Shown here: piece by piece, positions 53,296 through 62,313 of the stretch
Numbering within the stretch: the stretch's first letter is position 1
Layout of the letters: each line of letters starts with the position of its first letter
Assembly: GCA_963699805.1 (NCBI GenBank)
Contig: CAVOVH010000009.1
Location: 372,001-436,000 of the forward strand
Direction: 5' to 3'
Source: JAGTVG01 sp963699805
GTDB lineage: Bacteria > Bacteroidota > Bacteroidia > Cytophagales > Cyclobacteriaceae
DNA: 64,000 bases
Program-made: the position numbers and the translations under genes
Notes under the pieces: generated by a model
Seen by the model: the letters and a program-made list of their open reading frames with translations, nothing else
Told to the model about the DNA's origin: nothing
Database searches by the model: none

Positions 53296-55590
53296 TTATT
53301 CCAGCGCATTCAATTTAAAACGGGCACTCAAGGGACCCACGGACAGGGTAAAAAATCCGGGTTCCAGAACAGCATTTCCCTTTTCGTCAGGAAAAGTCAG
53401 ATGTGACCTGGGATCTATCTCAAAGATGAATTCTTTGGTCTCTCCCGGCAATAGAAATTGTTTATCGAAATGTTTCAACTGTCTGACAGGCCGTGTAATC
53501 GACGCAACTTCATCTGTAAGGAACCAAAGAACGGCCTCTCTCCCTTCCCGTTGACCGGTATTCTTCACCTTGACCATTGCCTTTATCTTACTCTCTTCAT
53601 TCAAAATGGTGTCGGACAAAACCAGGTCAGAATATGAATAGGTCGTATAACTCTTCCCGGTCCCAAATTCTCCAATGGTGTACCGCTGTAGGTCCGTATT
53701 ATGAACATTCAATTGGGAAAAGACCATGTGTTTATGATTATAGGAAATGACATGTCCCTGGTTCAGGGGATAGGTGATGGGCATTTTAGCACTCGGATTG
53801 ATCCTCCCTTTCAATATACCTGCGAGCGCTTCCCCTCCAAACATTCCCGGGAGTCCTGCAAAAATCACGGCCTCACATTCATCGAAAAGTTCGCCTAAAA
53901 TTCTCGGACGTCCTTCCAGCAGGATCAATATAACTGGTTTATTGGTTGATACTGCTGTCTCGATCAATTCGATCTCCTCATCCGGCAGGGAAAGGTCATC
54001 AATATTGCCCCAACCTTCCGCATAAGGTTTTTCTCCGGTAACGACCACGATGGCATCTGCCAGTCCCGCATGCCAACGCAGACTTTTCGCATCGGTTTGT
54101 ACAATGGTCGTATTTTCATATTCATCCTTTAAGGCTTCCACCACGGTTTTTATCGAATCCGGGTAGGCTGATTCATCGTCCCCCTGCCAGGTATAGGTCC
54201 AGCCACCACACAAAGCCATCCTTGAATCGGCATTGGCACCTACCACCACCAACCTGCCTGGACGGATCAGTGGCAACGTATTCCGGTCGTTTTTTAACAA
54301 TACGATGGATTCAGCCGCCGCATCGCGGGCTGCCTGGTGTGCTTCCTCACTTCCGATTTCGTAGAAATATTGGTCGGAAGGATAGGGATGGTCAAAAAGG
54401 CCCAGTCGGTATTTCAGTCTCAATATTCTTTTGACTGAGAGATCGATCCGTTCTTCCGGTATTCTGTCTTCCTCGACCAGTTCACGCAGGTAATTGCAGA
54501 AATCGATGGAGGTAGGTGTCATGGACATATCGATCCCTGCCATGATGGCCATATAAGTTGCCTCTTTTTCGTTTTCAGCCACCTGATGTTCCTGGTACAA
54601 TTTGATGATATCCATATAATCGGTGACCACCACACCATCAAATCTAAGCTGGTCACGCAATACTGTAGTCAGATAATAATAGGAAGCGTGTACAGGTTTT
54701 CCATTGATCTCACCTGAATTGACCATCACCGTTCTTACACCGGCTTTGATCGCTGCCTGGAACGGAGGGATCAGGACTTCCTGCAAACGTTGTCTGGAGA
54801 TCTCAACGGCTGTCCGGTCCCAACCGGAAGCAGGCAGAGAATAACCTACAAAATGTTTGGCACAGGCTGCCATTGAATAAGGACCGACGCTGGTTTCCTG
54901 CAAACCATGAATATATTCAGATCCCATGATGGATGCCAGATAGGAATCTTCCCCGAAAGTTTCGTATAACCGGGGCCACTGTTTATTTTCTCCCACATCC
55001 AATACCGGGGCAAAGTTCCAATGATGCCCGAGGGAGGCTGCTTCCCGGGCAGTAAAAATCCCGGTTTGCCTGGCCAGTACGGGATTGAAACTCGAACCCA
55101 GATTTATATTATGCGGAAAAATGGTCCCTTCTGCGAGATAATTGGCGCCATGTATATGATCAATGCCGAATATAATGGGGATTTTATTATTGGAAATTGC
55201 CAGGTTAATGGCTTGCAGCCTGTATCCGATCTCATACCAATGCTTTGCCGTTCGTGTTCCACCTGTCAGGAATGAGCCGACCTGGTATTTGGAAATAACA
55301 TCCGCCAATCTTAATGAATCAATGACCGGGGCCTGTCCACCGGTACCCACCACTGTACTTCCATCCACTCCAAAAAACGCTTCATTCAACTGGGTCATCT
55401 GACCGATCTTTTCCACCAGTGTCATCCGGAGCATCAGGCTGTCAATGAAATCTTCCATTTCATCATCATCCGTTCGCTCATGAGCCATTCTTTCAAATAC
55501 GGATAGATCCCTTGGATCGTCAGAAAATTTGTTTTTACACCCGATCAGCAATAATAGGATTGCCAAGACAAAGACTTGCATCAGTTTCAT
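53296..55590 (-). CDS. Glycoside hydrolase family 3 lipoprotein, beta-glucosidase-like
   Basis: The 764-residue enzyme has a lipoprotein signal (VLAILLLLIGC, Cys near 18). The GH3 N-terminal barrel shows IFGIDHIHGANYL, the sugar-contacting CAKHFVGYSLPAS, and the nucleophile Asp in GVVVTDYMDI near residue 322. The C-terminal sandwich domain and the fibronectin-like Fn3 domain (VKVKNTGQREGREAV) complete the BglX-like architecture. Length and order match periplasmic beta-glucosidases of Bacteroidota. Substrate could be a beta-glucoside or xyloside. It is divergent from the AGCS transporter gene. Confidence 0.93.
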   Translation of the reverse strand: MKLMQVFVLAILLLLIGCKNKFSDDPRDLSVFERMAHERTDDDEMEDFIDSLMLRMTLVEKIGQMTQLNEAFFGVDGSTVVGTGGQAPVIDSLRLADVISKYQVGSFLTGGTRTAKHWYEIGYRLQAINLAISNNKIPIIFGIDHIHGANYLAEGTIFPHNINLGSSFNPVLARQTGIFTAREAASLGHHWNFAPVLDVGENKQWPRLYETFGEDSYLASIMGSEYIHGLQETSVGPYSMAACAKHFVGYSLPASGWDRTAVEISRQRLQEVLIPPFQAAIKAGVRTVMVNSGEINGKPVHASYYYLTTVLRDQLRFDGVVVTDYMDIIKLYQEHQVAENEKEATYMAIMAGIDMSMTPTSIDFCNYLRELVEEDRIPEERIDLSVKRILRLKYRLGLFDHPYPSDQYFYEIGSEEAHQAARDAAAESIVLLKNDRNTLPLIRPGRLVVVGANADSRMALCGGWTYTWQGDDESAYPDSIKTVVEALKDEYENTTIVQTDAKSLRWHAGLADAIVVVTGEKPYAEGWGNIDDLSLPDEEIELIETAVSTNKPVILILLEGRPRILGELFDECEAVIFAGLPGMFGGEALAGILKGRINPSAKMPITYPLNQGHVISYNHKHMVFSQLNVHNTDLQRYTIGEFGTGKSYTTYSYSDLVLSDTILNEESKIKAMVKVKNTGQREGREAVLWFLTDEVASITRPVRQLKHFDKQFLLPGETKEFIFEIDPRSHLTFPDEKGNAVLEPGFFTLSVGPLSARFKLNALE

Positions 55591-55739
55591 AACTACACGA
55601 TATATACCCCTGAAAACTTTTTAAAATTATAAAAAAATGATGTAACGGGTGATAATTCTGAAAATTACTATATTTTTATTTTTATCAAAAATTAATCTTT
55701 CATTATACACCTTGCAACAAATATTATACCACTCCTTAT

Positions 55740-57089
55740 TTGAACAATATCGGCAAATATATTATTGAGTTCAGCGAAATGATCTGGGGGTATCCCCTAC
55801 TGCTCCTTCTTTTGGGAGGTGGACTGTTTTTCCTGATTTATTCAGGACTGGTGCCTTTCCGGTTTTTCAGGCATTCGATCCAGATCCTTGCAGGAAAATA
55901 TAATGAGGACCAGGACCCGGGGGACATCAGTCATTATCAGGCCTTGTCGACGGCACTTGCGTCCACCATTGGCATGGGAAATATCAGCGGTGTGGCTGTT
56001 GCCATTGCCACCGGTGGACCCGGCGCCATGTTCTGGATGTGGGTGAGTGCCTTTGTTGGTATGGCCACCAAGTTCTTTACCTGTTCGCTGGCCGTCATGT
56101 ACCGGAAAAAAGATCATAATGGTAAACTTCAGGGAGGACCCATGTATGTGATCACCGAAGGACTGGGACCGAAATGGAGACCTCTGGCTGTCTTTTTTTC
56201 ACTGGCAGGTATGATCGGTGTTCTGCCCATGTTCCAGGTCAATCAGTTCACACAGGCGATCCGGGAACTTTACATAGTCCCGGCAGGCATCACTCAGGCT
56301 TCTCTGATTAACCTTATGACAGGCATTACGCTTATGATATTGGCTGCCCTCGTCATCTTCGGAGGTATCAAACGGATCGGGAAAGTGGTGAGCCGAATGG
56401 TTCCGATCATGATCATTTTGTATTTCGGTGCAGTGATGGCCATCCTGATCCTGAAATATCAGGATATCCTCCCCGCTTTTGGGATGATCTTCCGGGATGC
56501 CTTTTCCGGAAAGGCCATTCTTGGGGGTGCCTTGGGACAGTTGATCATCACCGGTATCAAAAGGGGTACCTTTTCCAATGAAGCAGGTCTTGGTACTGCC
56601 CCCATGGCGCACAGTGCGGCTAAAACGAAGGAGCCGATCCGGGAAGGACTGGTCGCCATGATGGGACCTGCCCTTGACACCCTGCTGGTTTGTACGCTCA
56701 CCGCCCTGGCGATTGTCATCACCGGAGTATGGAAAAATGTGGAGGTGGATGGCATTACGATGACCGCCGCTGCTTTTGAAAATGCCCTACCGGGATTTGG
56801 TAAGCACATCCTGATGGTCTGCGTGACTTTTTTTGCCATGACCACTCTTTTCGCCTTTCCCTATTACGGCACCAAATGTTTTACCTTTGTCTTCAAGGTT
56901 AAAAACAGGAATCTATACAACTATATTTACCTGGGTGGAATCCTGCTTGCAGCCATCACTTCCCTTGATGTGGTGATCAGTCTGATAGATGGGGTTTACG
57001 GCCTGATGGCCATTCCAACCATGACCTCCGCCTTGCTCCTGGCTCCCCGGGTAAAGAAGGCGGCCAGAAAATATTTCAGTGAAATATGA
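55740..57089 (+). CDS. Sodium:alanine/glycine symporter (AGCS family)
   Basis: The 449-residue inner-membrane protein has about ten to eleven hydrophobic helices. AGCS signatures are visible: STIGMGNISGVAVAIATGGPGAMFWMW near residue 75 (cut here), FKTGxK-like GGPMYVITEGLG, and the conserved KRGTFSNEAGLGTAPMAHSAA near 273. It imports alanine or glycine together with Na+. The start is TTG at 55740; no ATG lies between it and the upstream stop in that frame. It is a single gene with the alkaline phosphatase following after 108 bp. Confidence 0.9.
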   Translation: MNNIGKYIIEFSEMIWGYPLLLLLLGGGLFFLIYSGLVPFRFFRHSIQILAGKYNEDQDPGDISHYQALSTALASTIGMGNISGVAVAIATGGPGAMFWMWVSAFVGMATKFFTCSLAVMYRKKDHNGKLQGGPMYVITEGLGPKWRPLAVFFSLAGMIGVLPMFQVNQFTQAIRELYIVPAGITQASLINLMTGITLMILAALVIFGGIKRIGKVVSRMVPIMIILYFGAVMAILILKYQDILPAFGMIFRDAFSGKAILGGALGQLIITGIKRGTFSNEAGLGTAPMAHSAAKTKEPIREGLVAMMGPALDTLLVCTLTALAIVITGVWKNVEVDGITMTAAAFENALPGFGKHILMVCVTFFAMTTLFAFPYYGTKCFTFVFKVKNRNLYNYIYLGGILLAAITSLDVVISLIDGVYGLMAIPTMTSALLLAPRVKKAARKYFSEI

Positions 57090-57221
57090 TCGGAAGTATC
57101 CCTATTCCTTGTCGTCAACCGGAATTTTTCAGATAACATGAATTTAATTTTGAATTGCACTCCAATTCATGAAGATTGATTAATTTGGTGCGATTTTTTG
57201 TATAACTATATTGAAATCAAG

Positions 57222-58364
57222 ATGAAAAATTATTTGAGAGGTGCTTACGCCATTATTTTTTTGTTCTTATTCATAATTTCCTGTGAGCCGAAAACCTCAC
57301 CTGAAACAAAAACGGTACCTGAAACTGAAAAGCCTGTCAACGTGATCCTGTTGATTGGAGACGGGATGGGACTTGCCCACGTATCAACAACCTATTATTT
57401 TAAATCGGATGGTCCGAGTAATTTTCAACGGTTTAAATATGTCGGGCTGATCAATACCTCTGCTGCCAACAGCAAGATCACGGATTCAGCGGCAGGTGCT
57501 ACCGCCTTTGCCTGTGGAGTCCACACCGACAATGGAGCATTGGGCGTGGATACGGCAAAACAAACTGTTATGAATATCATTGAAAATGTTTCGCGGAACA
57601 ATTATCAAACGGGATTGGTGGCCACTTCTTCCATTACCCATGCCACACCGGCCGGCTTTTATGCCCACGTACCCTCCAGAAATATGAATGAAAAGATTGC
57701 TGAACAATTGACCACCTCCGAGGTGGATATTTTTATGGGTGGGGGTCTGCAGTTCTTTAAAAACCGTGAGGATGGGAAAGACATGATCCAGCAGTTGAAA
57801 GACCATCAGTTCAGTCTTTATTATGATATCGATGAAGTACCTGATCTGAAGCCGGATCAGAAATATGGATTGTTAGCCGCCCCCGACGGATTGCCTGCCG
57901 CCCACGAAGGACGCGGGGATTTTCTGCCGGTTGCTTCGGAAAAAACTTTGAAGTATTTATCTACCGGGCGAAAACCCTTTTTCCTGATGATCGAAGGGTC
58001 ACAGATCGACTGGGGAGCGCATGAAAACAATGGACAATATGTGATCGCTGAGATGCTGGATTTTGATAAAACCATCGGCAAAATACTTGATTTCGCTGAA
58101 AATAACGGCAAAACCCTTGTGATCGTCACAGCTGATCATGAAACCGGGGGAATGGCCCTGGCCTCCAATTTGGGAGATGAGATGTCAGCCGATTACAATG
58201 AGATCAATCCATCATTTTCCACCGAAGGACACACCGCCACCCTGATCCCCGTTTTTGCCATGGGACCTGGGGCAAAGGAATTCACCGGGATCTATAAGAA
58301 TACAGAGATCTACCATAAGATCGTAAAATTACTGGATCTTGAGCAGTTGACAGCTGAACGATAA
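57222..58364 (+). CDS. Alkaline phosphatase lipoprotein
   Basis: This zinc/magnesium phosphomonoesterase of about 380 residues starts at ATG 57222; an upstream TTG at 57198 is less likely. A lipoprotein signal (FLFLFIISC) is followed by NVILLIGDGMGLAH, the first metal Asp, and the phosphorylated Ser in ITDSAAGATAFACG near residue 88. MIEGSQIDWGAHENN and VTADHETGGMAL carry the remaining ligands, and EGHTATLIPVFAMGPG ends the catalytic set. All key residues are present, so it is probably active in the periplasm or at the surface, freeing phosphate from organic esters. It is not part of an evident pho cluster. Confidence 0.93.
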   Translation: MKNYLRGAYAIIFLFLFIISCEPKTSPETKTVPETEKPVNVILLIGDGMGLAHVSTTYYFKSDGPSNFQRFKYVGLINTSAANSKITDSAAGATAFACGVHTDNGALGVDTAKQTVMNIIENVSRNNYQTGLVATSSITHATPAGFYAHVPSRNMNEKIAEQLTTSEVDIFMGGGLQFFKNREDGKDMIQQLKDHQFSLYYDIDEVPDLKPDQKYGLLAAPDGLPAAHEGRGDFLPVASEKTLKYLSTGRKPFFLMIEGSQIDWGAHENNGQYVIAEMLDFDKTIGKILDFAENNGKTLVIVTADHETGGMALASNLGDEMSADYNEINPSFSTEGHTATLIPVFAMGPGAKEFTGIYKNTEIYHKIVKLLDLEQLTAER

Positions 58365-58560
58365 AGGCTGAATGTACAAAGCAGAAAGTTGAAAACTTAA
58401 AAGAAAAGGAGGATCACCTCCCTCGCTTCTTCTTTCATTACGCTGACTTGAACTTAGGTTGTTAACGGGTTCAAAGTGAAGCGTTGAAATTTACTTTTTT
58501 TGTATATTTAATTATATTCTAAATTATTACCAGTAAAAATACATTTAAATCCATAATATC

Positions 58561-58983
58561 ATGAAAAGAAATATTCTTCTTTTGATCATCTTCTTTATTC
58601 CAATTTTGGTTCATGCCCAGGTGCCATATACAGTTGAATTCTATTACAAAGTGAAATGGGGGTATTTTGATGAATTTATGGAATTGTACAAAAAAAACCA
58701 TTACCCGATCCTGAAGGAATTGAAAAAACGTGGCGAAATCCAGGACATGAAAGCCGTCTATCCGATCAACCATGCATCGGAATCAGGCCGGTGGGATTTC
58801 CGGTATACCATTGTTTTCAAAGATTTTGCAGCTTCCCGGAACCAGGCACTCTCCAAATCCATTACCCTTGAACTTTACCCCGACCAGGAAAAGTTCAAAA
58901 AAGAGGAACAGCGCCGTTTTGAGATCCTGCAGGAACATATTGATGTACCAATAAGGGAGGATAACCTGTCAGAATGGGAATGA
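58561..58983 (+). CDS. Small exported protein, possible dimeric alpha-beta barrel
   Basis: The 140-residue protein has a clear signal peptide (LLLIIFFIPILVHAQ). The mature part VPYTVEFYYKVKWGYFDEFMELYKKN, then WDFRYTIVFKDFA, has the beta-alpha-beta rhythm of a ferredoxin-like dimeric barrel (NIPSNAP or ABM type), but no family was identified with certainty. The end is strongly charged. The gene ends right at the start of a large 8-bp tandem repeat. Confidence 0.65.
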   Translation: MKRNILLLIIFFIPILVHAQVPYTVEFYYKVKWGYFDEFMELYKKNHYPILKELKKRGEIQDMKAVYPINHASESGRWDFRYTIVFKDFAASRNQALSKSITLELYPDQEKFKKEEQRRFEILQEHIDVPIREDNLSEWE

Positions 58984-58986
58984 GTG

Positions 58987-59150
58987 GTGAGACGGGGGTT
59001 GAGGAGACGGGGAGACGGGGAGACGGGGAGACGGGGAGACGGGGAGACGGGGAGACGGGGAGACGGGGAGATGGGGAGATGGGGAGATGGGGAGACGGGG
59101 AGATGGGGAGACGGGGAGACGGGGAGATGGGGGGACAGGGTGACGGGGAA
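58987..59150. repeat. Tandem 8-bp repeat (GGGGAGAC and GGGGAGAT variants), about 18 copies
   Basis: Nearly uninterrupted units of GGGGAGAC, with GGGGAGAT variants grouped in the middle and later part. It begins immediately after the stop codon of the small exported protein. Open frames through it on both strands are pure by-products of the repeat. A short copy of the same unit lies at 24382-24412. Confidence 0.95.
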
Positions 59151-59210
59151 ATCAACATTCTTCATCACCTGCGTAACACATCGGTGATAAAGAAAGGTTT
59201 CGGTAGGCAC

Positions 59211-59269
59211 ATCATTCACTCAATCATTCAATCATTCAATCATTCACTCATTCAATCATTCACTCATTG
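59211..59269. repeat. Tandem 8-bp repeat (ATTCAATC / ATTCACTC)
   Basis: Seven imperfect units of ATTCAATC and ATTCACTC lie directly beside the 3' end of tRNA-Leu. A shorter form of the same unit is at 24521-24547, again downstream of a GGGGAGAC run. Confidence 0.9.
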
Positions 59270-59272
59270 AAT

Positions 59273-59361
59273 TGGTGCGCACGAGAAGAATCGAACTTCC
59301 ACGGGATTTAACTCCCACCAGGCCCTCAACCTGGCGCGTCTACCAGTTCCGCCACGTGCGC
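59273..59361 (-). tRNA. tRNA-Leu (anticodon GAG)
   Basis: On the minus strand the acceptor stem GCGCACG pairs with CGTGCGC, the anticodon stem CCAGG/CCTGG encloses TTGAGGG, giving anticodon GAG, the long variable arm GGGAGTTAAATCCC marks a class II tRNA, and the T loop contains GTTCGATTC. An encoded CCA ends at 59273. GAG reads CUC and CUU leucine codons. Confidence 0.95.
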
Positions 59362-59520
59362 TTTTCATAATTTTAAGAACGTAAGCAAGCTTATTCCTAC
59401 ATATTCCCTCGGTCCCATTCATATTCGGTCTGGGCCAAGCAAAGAGTATTTTCAGGACGGCAAAGATAAAACCTTTTTGATAATTCCAAAAGGAAAAAAA
59501 GCCAGAATAGAGCTTTATTT

Positions 59521-60477
59521 CTATGTTACAAAACCGGAATCAATTACTTGAGTATATTGTCCTATCTGGTCGATCCTCACAATTGTTTTTTTGTTCACTC
59601 CATGATAAATGTTTGAAAATTTCGCATTCCAGATGATATCTTCTGCTTTGTAGGATGTCCGGGCATGGATCGTCTGTGAAAATGTATCATTCATGCCCTT
59701 GACGAGGACCAGGAATTCCGCATCCGCTTCCACCAGATCTTTCCGATCGAATCCATTGATCGGGCTGTTCTCGTTGATGGGATGTACCACGGTCCAGGTA
59801 AGGGCCATCATATTGATCCGGGTCCTTTCCAGGTCCAATTGATAAAACTTCCTTATTTTTTTGCCATTTTCTTCTATTTTCATGGTCAGAAGCCACTGCA
59901 CCTCCACATCAATGATCAGGTTATTTTTAGCATTTGACATTCTGAACATCAGACCTTTGCCACCCCGGTAAGGAGCCATCAGGGTATTTTTGGAAAAAAT
60001 GATCCTGGAAACCGGTCTTGAAAATCGCCCGTACAACAGTCCTGCCGCCAGGGCCAGGTACATCATCCCAATGAGCATTTCGATCACTGCAACGATGCTG
60101 GAGGCATGTTCTACCGGATTGATGCGTCCATACCCTACTGTTGAGAAAGTCTGTGCACTGAAATAAAAAGCATGCAGAAAATCTTCCGTAAAATCTCCAG
60201 TGGCGGCCAATCCAAGACCATCAAGGCCCAATGTCCAGTAAATGGTACCAAAAAACAGGTTAATGGCTACATAGGAAAGAATGACCAGGACATTGAATTT
60301 CCACCACCGCATACGGATCAATTCATGGAAAATACTGAGGTGTTCGAAAAAACCAAGTCCGGTACGAACCACATTGAGGGAACCATCTTTATTGACCAGC
60401 CTTTCCGGCTGATCTTCAGGATTGGTGCCAAACCCTGAATCGGTATATTCTTTGAAGGATCTGAAAAACTTGATCAT
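59521..60477 (-). CDS. Inward-rectifier-type potassium channel (KirBac family)
   Basis: The 318-residue channel has two transmembrane helices (about 58-80 and 125-150) around a pore with the selectivity filter STVGYGR near residue 112. The C-terminal cytoplasmic domain has the Kir immunoglobulin-like signature: FRMSNAKNNLIIDVEVQWLL, then ARTSYKAEDIIWNAKFSNIY. The segment between is a slide helix and linker. Length fits prokaryotic Kir channels, which conduct K+ and are gated by lipids and pH. Just upstream on the same strand, TAATTTTG (60514-60521) is a possible -7 promoter element. It is not in an operon; the tRNA-Leu gene follows. Confidence 0.92.
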   Translation of the reverse strand: MIKFFRSFKEYTDSGFGTNPEDQPERLVNKDGSLNVVRTGLGFFEHLSIFHELIRMRWWKFNVLVILSYVAINLFFGTIYWTLGLDGLGLAATGDFTEDFLHAFYFSAQTFSTVGYGRINPVEHASSIVAVIEMLIGMMYLALAAGLLYGRFSRPVSRIIFSKNTLMAPYRGGKGLMFRMSNAKNNLIIDVEVQWLLTMKIEENGKKIRKFYQLDLERTRINMMALTWTVVHPINENSPINGFDRKDLVEADAEFLVLVKGMNDTFSQTIHARTSYKAEDIIWNAKFSNIYHGVNKKTIVRIDQIGQYTQVIDSGFVT

Positions 60478-60540
60478 GGGGGAAAAATAATAGGTTTGTA
60501 TTTAAGCCAACCTCAAAATTAACCCAAAAAAATAATAAAT

Positions 60541-60572
60541 TTTCCCACAAGGGGGACTTCGATGTTCCGGAA
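60541..60572 (+). repeat. 32-bp direct repeat, copy 1 of 2, flanking the DUF559 gene
   Basis: The 32 bases begin TTTCCCACAAGGGGGACTTC and are identical to those at 61143-61174, 602 bp away. Identity stops sharply at both ends. The GGGGGACTT core is also found, inverted, just before the DUF559 start. Confidence 0.95.
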
Positions 60573-60686
60573 GGATTAAATTAAAGATTTAAATGAAATC
60601 CAAAAATCTCACTTGTAAATGAATTATCCGATATTTACATTTAGGTATGGCTCTAAAGTCCCCCTTTGATAGGGGGATTAAGGGGG

Positions 60687-61049
60687 ATGACCAGCTATAA
60701 CTACAATTATAGAAAGAAATTAAAAGGATTAGCCCGTGCCCTAAAAAAGCATTCAACAAAAGCTGAAATACATCTTTGGTGCGAAGTACTGAGGATAAAA
60801 AAATTTTATGGATATTCCTTTCTCAGGCAGAGACCCATTGGAAATTATATTGTTGACTTTTTCTGTAAAGAGTTAAATCTTGCTATCGAGGTGGATGGAA
60901 TTACTCATGAAGAAAAATTTAACGAGGACAAACAGAAGGATCAATATTTGAAAAAAACAGGAATAAGCATAATAAGATTTACAGATGATGAAGTCCTGCA
61001 TGATCTGGAAAATGTCATATCGACATTGGAACATTTTATTCATCGATAA
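60687..61049 (+). CDS. DUF559 domain protein, Vsr-like endonuclease fold
   Basis: The frame is open from TTG 60666, but ATG 60687 gives the family start (MTSYNYNYRKKLKGLARALKK cut short here) and a 120-residue protein. It is made of a single PD-(D/E)xK-type domain: KHSTKAEIHLWCEVL, GYSFLRQRPIGNYIVDFFC, the catalytic-looking LAIEVDGITHEE and the strand GISIIRFTDDEVL. Stand-alone DUF559 proteins resemble the very short patch repair endonuclease. The start lies in a CCCCCTTTGATAGGGGG hairpin followed by a second GGGGG run, and the gene is enclosed by 32-bp direct repeats. No methylase is near. Its role is unknown. Confidence 0.85.
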   Translation: MTSYNYNYRKKLKGLARALKKHSTKAEIHLWCEVLRIKKFYGYSFLRQRPIGNYIVDFFCKELNLAIEVDGITHEEKFNEDKQKDQYLKKTGISIIRFTDDEVLHDLENVISTLEHFIHR

Positions 61050-61142
61050 TAGATATCATATAAAAAAAGGGGGAATCTTACTGTGATATTTAAACTTCCT
61101 TTTTTCTTCATCCCTCTACCCCCCTTCACTGGCCCGCAAGGC

Positions 61143-61174
61143 TTTCCCACAAGGGGGACTTCGATGTTCCGGAA
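61143..61174 (+). repeat. 32-bp direct repeat, copy 2 of 2, flanking the DUF559 gene
   Basis: Identical to the copy at 60541-60572. Its AAGGGGG pairs with CCCCCTT at about 61122-61128, forming a hairpin at the right end of the cassette that mirrors the one at the left end (60660-60677). Confidence 0.95.
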
Positions 61175-61342
61175 TAGGATTGTAATGAGGTATGGATAAT
61201 TATAGTAGCGGATCCGTCTGGTATAGCTATTTAGTGAAAGAAAACTTCATTGCTTCTTCCAAAACACTCAAAAGAATATTCTGATGAACAGTGGAAACGG
61301 ATTCGTTTTTACACCAATACGATAAACCGGCCGGCTGTTGTA

Positions 61343-62290
61343 TTATTTCAAAGTCCAGAGTGAATCGGCAAAATAATTCCTTGTATCAAAAAAATTCATC
61401 TCCACCCTGAATCCTGAATTGATGGCAAGTCTTTCAATGTCTTTGAGGGAATATTTCTGGGAAACCTCCATGAATACGGGTTCCCATTCATCGAAATTAA
61501 AAGTCTGGTTAAGTGCTTTGATCTTTACCTGATGCGTTTCCAGACTGACCAGGTAACTGATGGTTTCCCCTGTCTGGGGATTATAAGTAGGATAATGTTT
61601 GAATTTGGAAAGATCAAAATCGGCATCCAGTTCCTCATTAATCCGGACCAGGAGATTCAAGTTAAAGTCTCTGGTGATACCCTGCCGGTCATTGTAGGCC
61701 CGAAGGATGATCTCAGGATCTTTTTTGAGATCAAACCCGATCAATAATTTATCATGAGAAGTCATTTCAGCGGCGAGATGACGCAGAAATGGAATGGCAT
61801 GATCCCCCCTGAAATTTCCGATATTGGATCCAAGAAACAGAATGACTTTTTTATCAAAATCAACCTGGTTGAGTTCTTCCAGGGTATGAAAATAATCATC
61901 GCAAACCGGATGAATTTTAAGGGAAGGAAAAGAAACTGTCAGCGTTGATGAAAGTTCGTTCAGTACATTGGAGGAAATGTCAACTGGAATATATGAAAAA
62001 TCCACCTCCTGTTTCAGGAAATATTCAATTAGAATTTTTGTCTTCAATCCATCCCCGGCTCCAAATTCGATCAGCTCAAATCGCTGACCATCCGGCGAAA
62101 AATGTTTTAATAATTCGGATTTCTGCCGGTCGAAAATGTCATACTCTGAAATGGTTAAATAGTACTCTTCCACGTCCATAATCTGCTGGAAAAGTTTATC
62201 ACCGGCTTCATTATAGAAATATTTGGATTGTAAGTATTTCGGATTGGAGGATAATCCGGTTCTTACATCCTCCGCGAATTGTTTGTCCAT
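61343..62290 (-). CDS. egtD: L-histidine N(alpha)-methyltransferase (ergothioneine biosynthesis)
   Basis: EgtD trimethylates histidine to hercynine with three SAM molecules, the first step to ergothioneine. The 315-residue protein starts FAEDVRTGLSSNPKYLQSKYFYNE, then EYYLTISEYDIF. The SAM-binding motif is LIEFGAGDGLKTKILIEYF near residue 75. FLGSNIGNF and LIGFDLKKDPEI are conserved downstream, followed by NLLVRINEELDADFDLSKF. Length is that of the family. It lies 23 bp downstream of egtB on the same strand in one operon. Confidence 0.93.
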   Translation of the reverse strand: MDKQFAEDVRTGLSSNPKYLQSKYFYNEAGDKLFQQIMDVEEYYLTISEYDIFDRQKSELLKHFSPDGQRFELIEFGAGDGLKTKILIEYFLKQEVDFSYIPVDISSNVLNELSSTLTVSFPSLKIHPVCDDYFHTLEELNQVDFDKKVILFLGSNIGNFRGDHAIPFLRHLAAEMTSHDKLLIGFDLKKDPEIILRAYNDRQGITRDFNLNLLVRINEELDADFDLSKFKHYPTYNPQTGETISYLVSLETHQVKIKALNQTFNFDEWEPVFMEVSQKYSLKDIERLAINSGFRVEMNFFDTRNYFADSLWTLK

Positions 62291-62313
62291 CCAGTCTGAT
62301 TTTACTTACTATA

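Noticed and set aside
58987..59150. Possible CRISPR array
   Set aside because: Units are contiguous 8-mers without spacers and no cas gene is nearby.
58974..59270. Open frames rich in GETGRRGD (plus strand) and LPVSPSPRLP (minus strand), looking like collagen-like or proline-rich proteins
   Set aside because: They are by-products of the 8-bp tandem repeat, which is open in several frames on both strands, and have no start context or family support.
59521..60477. Voltage-gated or two-pore potassium channel
   Set aside because: Two TM helices plus the Kir-type cytoplasmic immunoglobulin-like domain fit KirBac; there is no voltage sensor or RCK domain.
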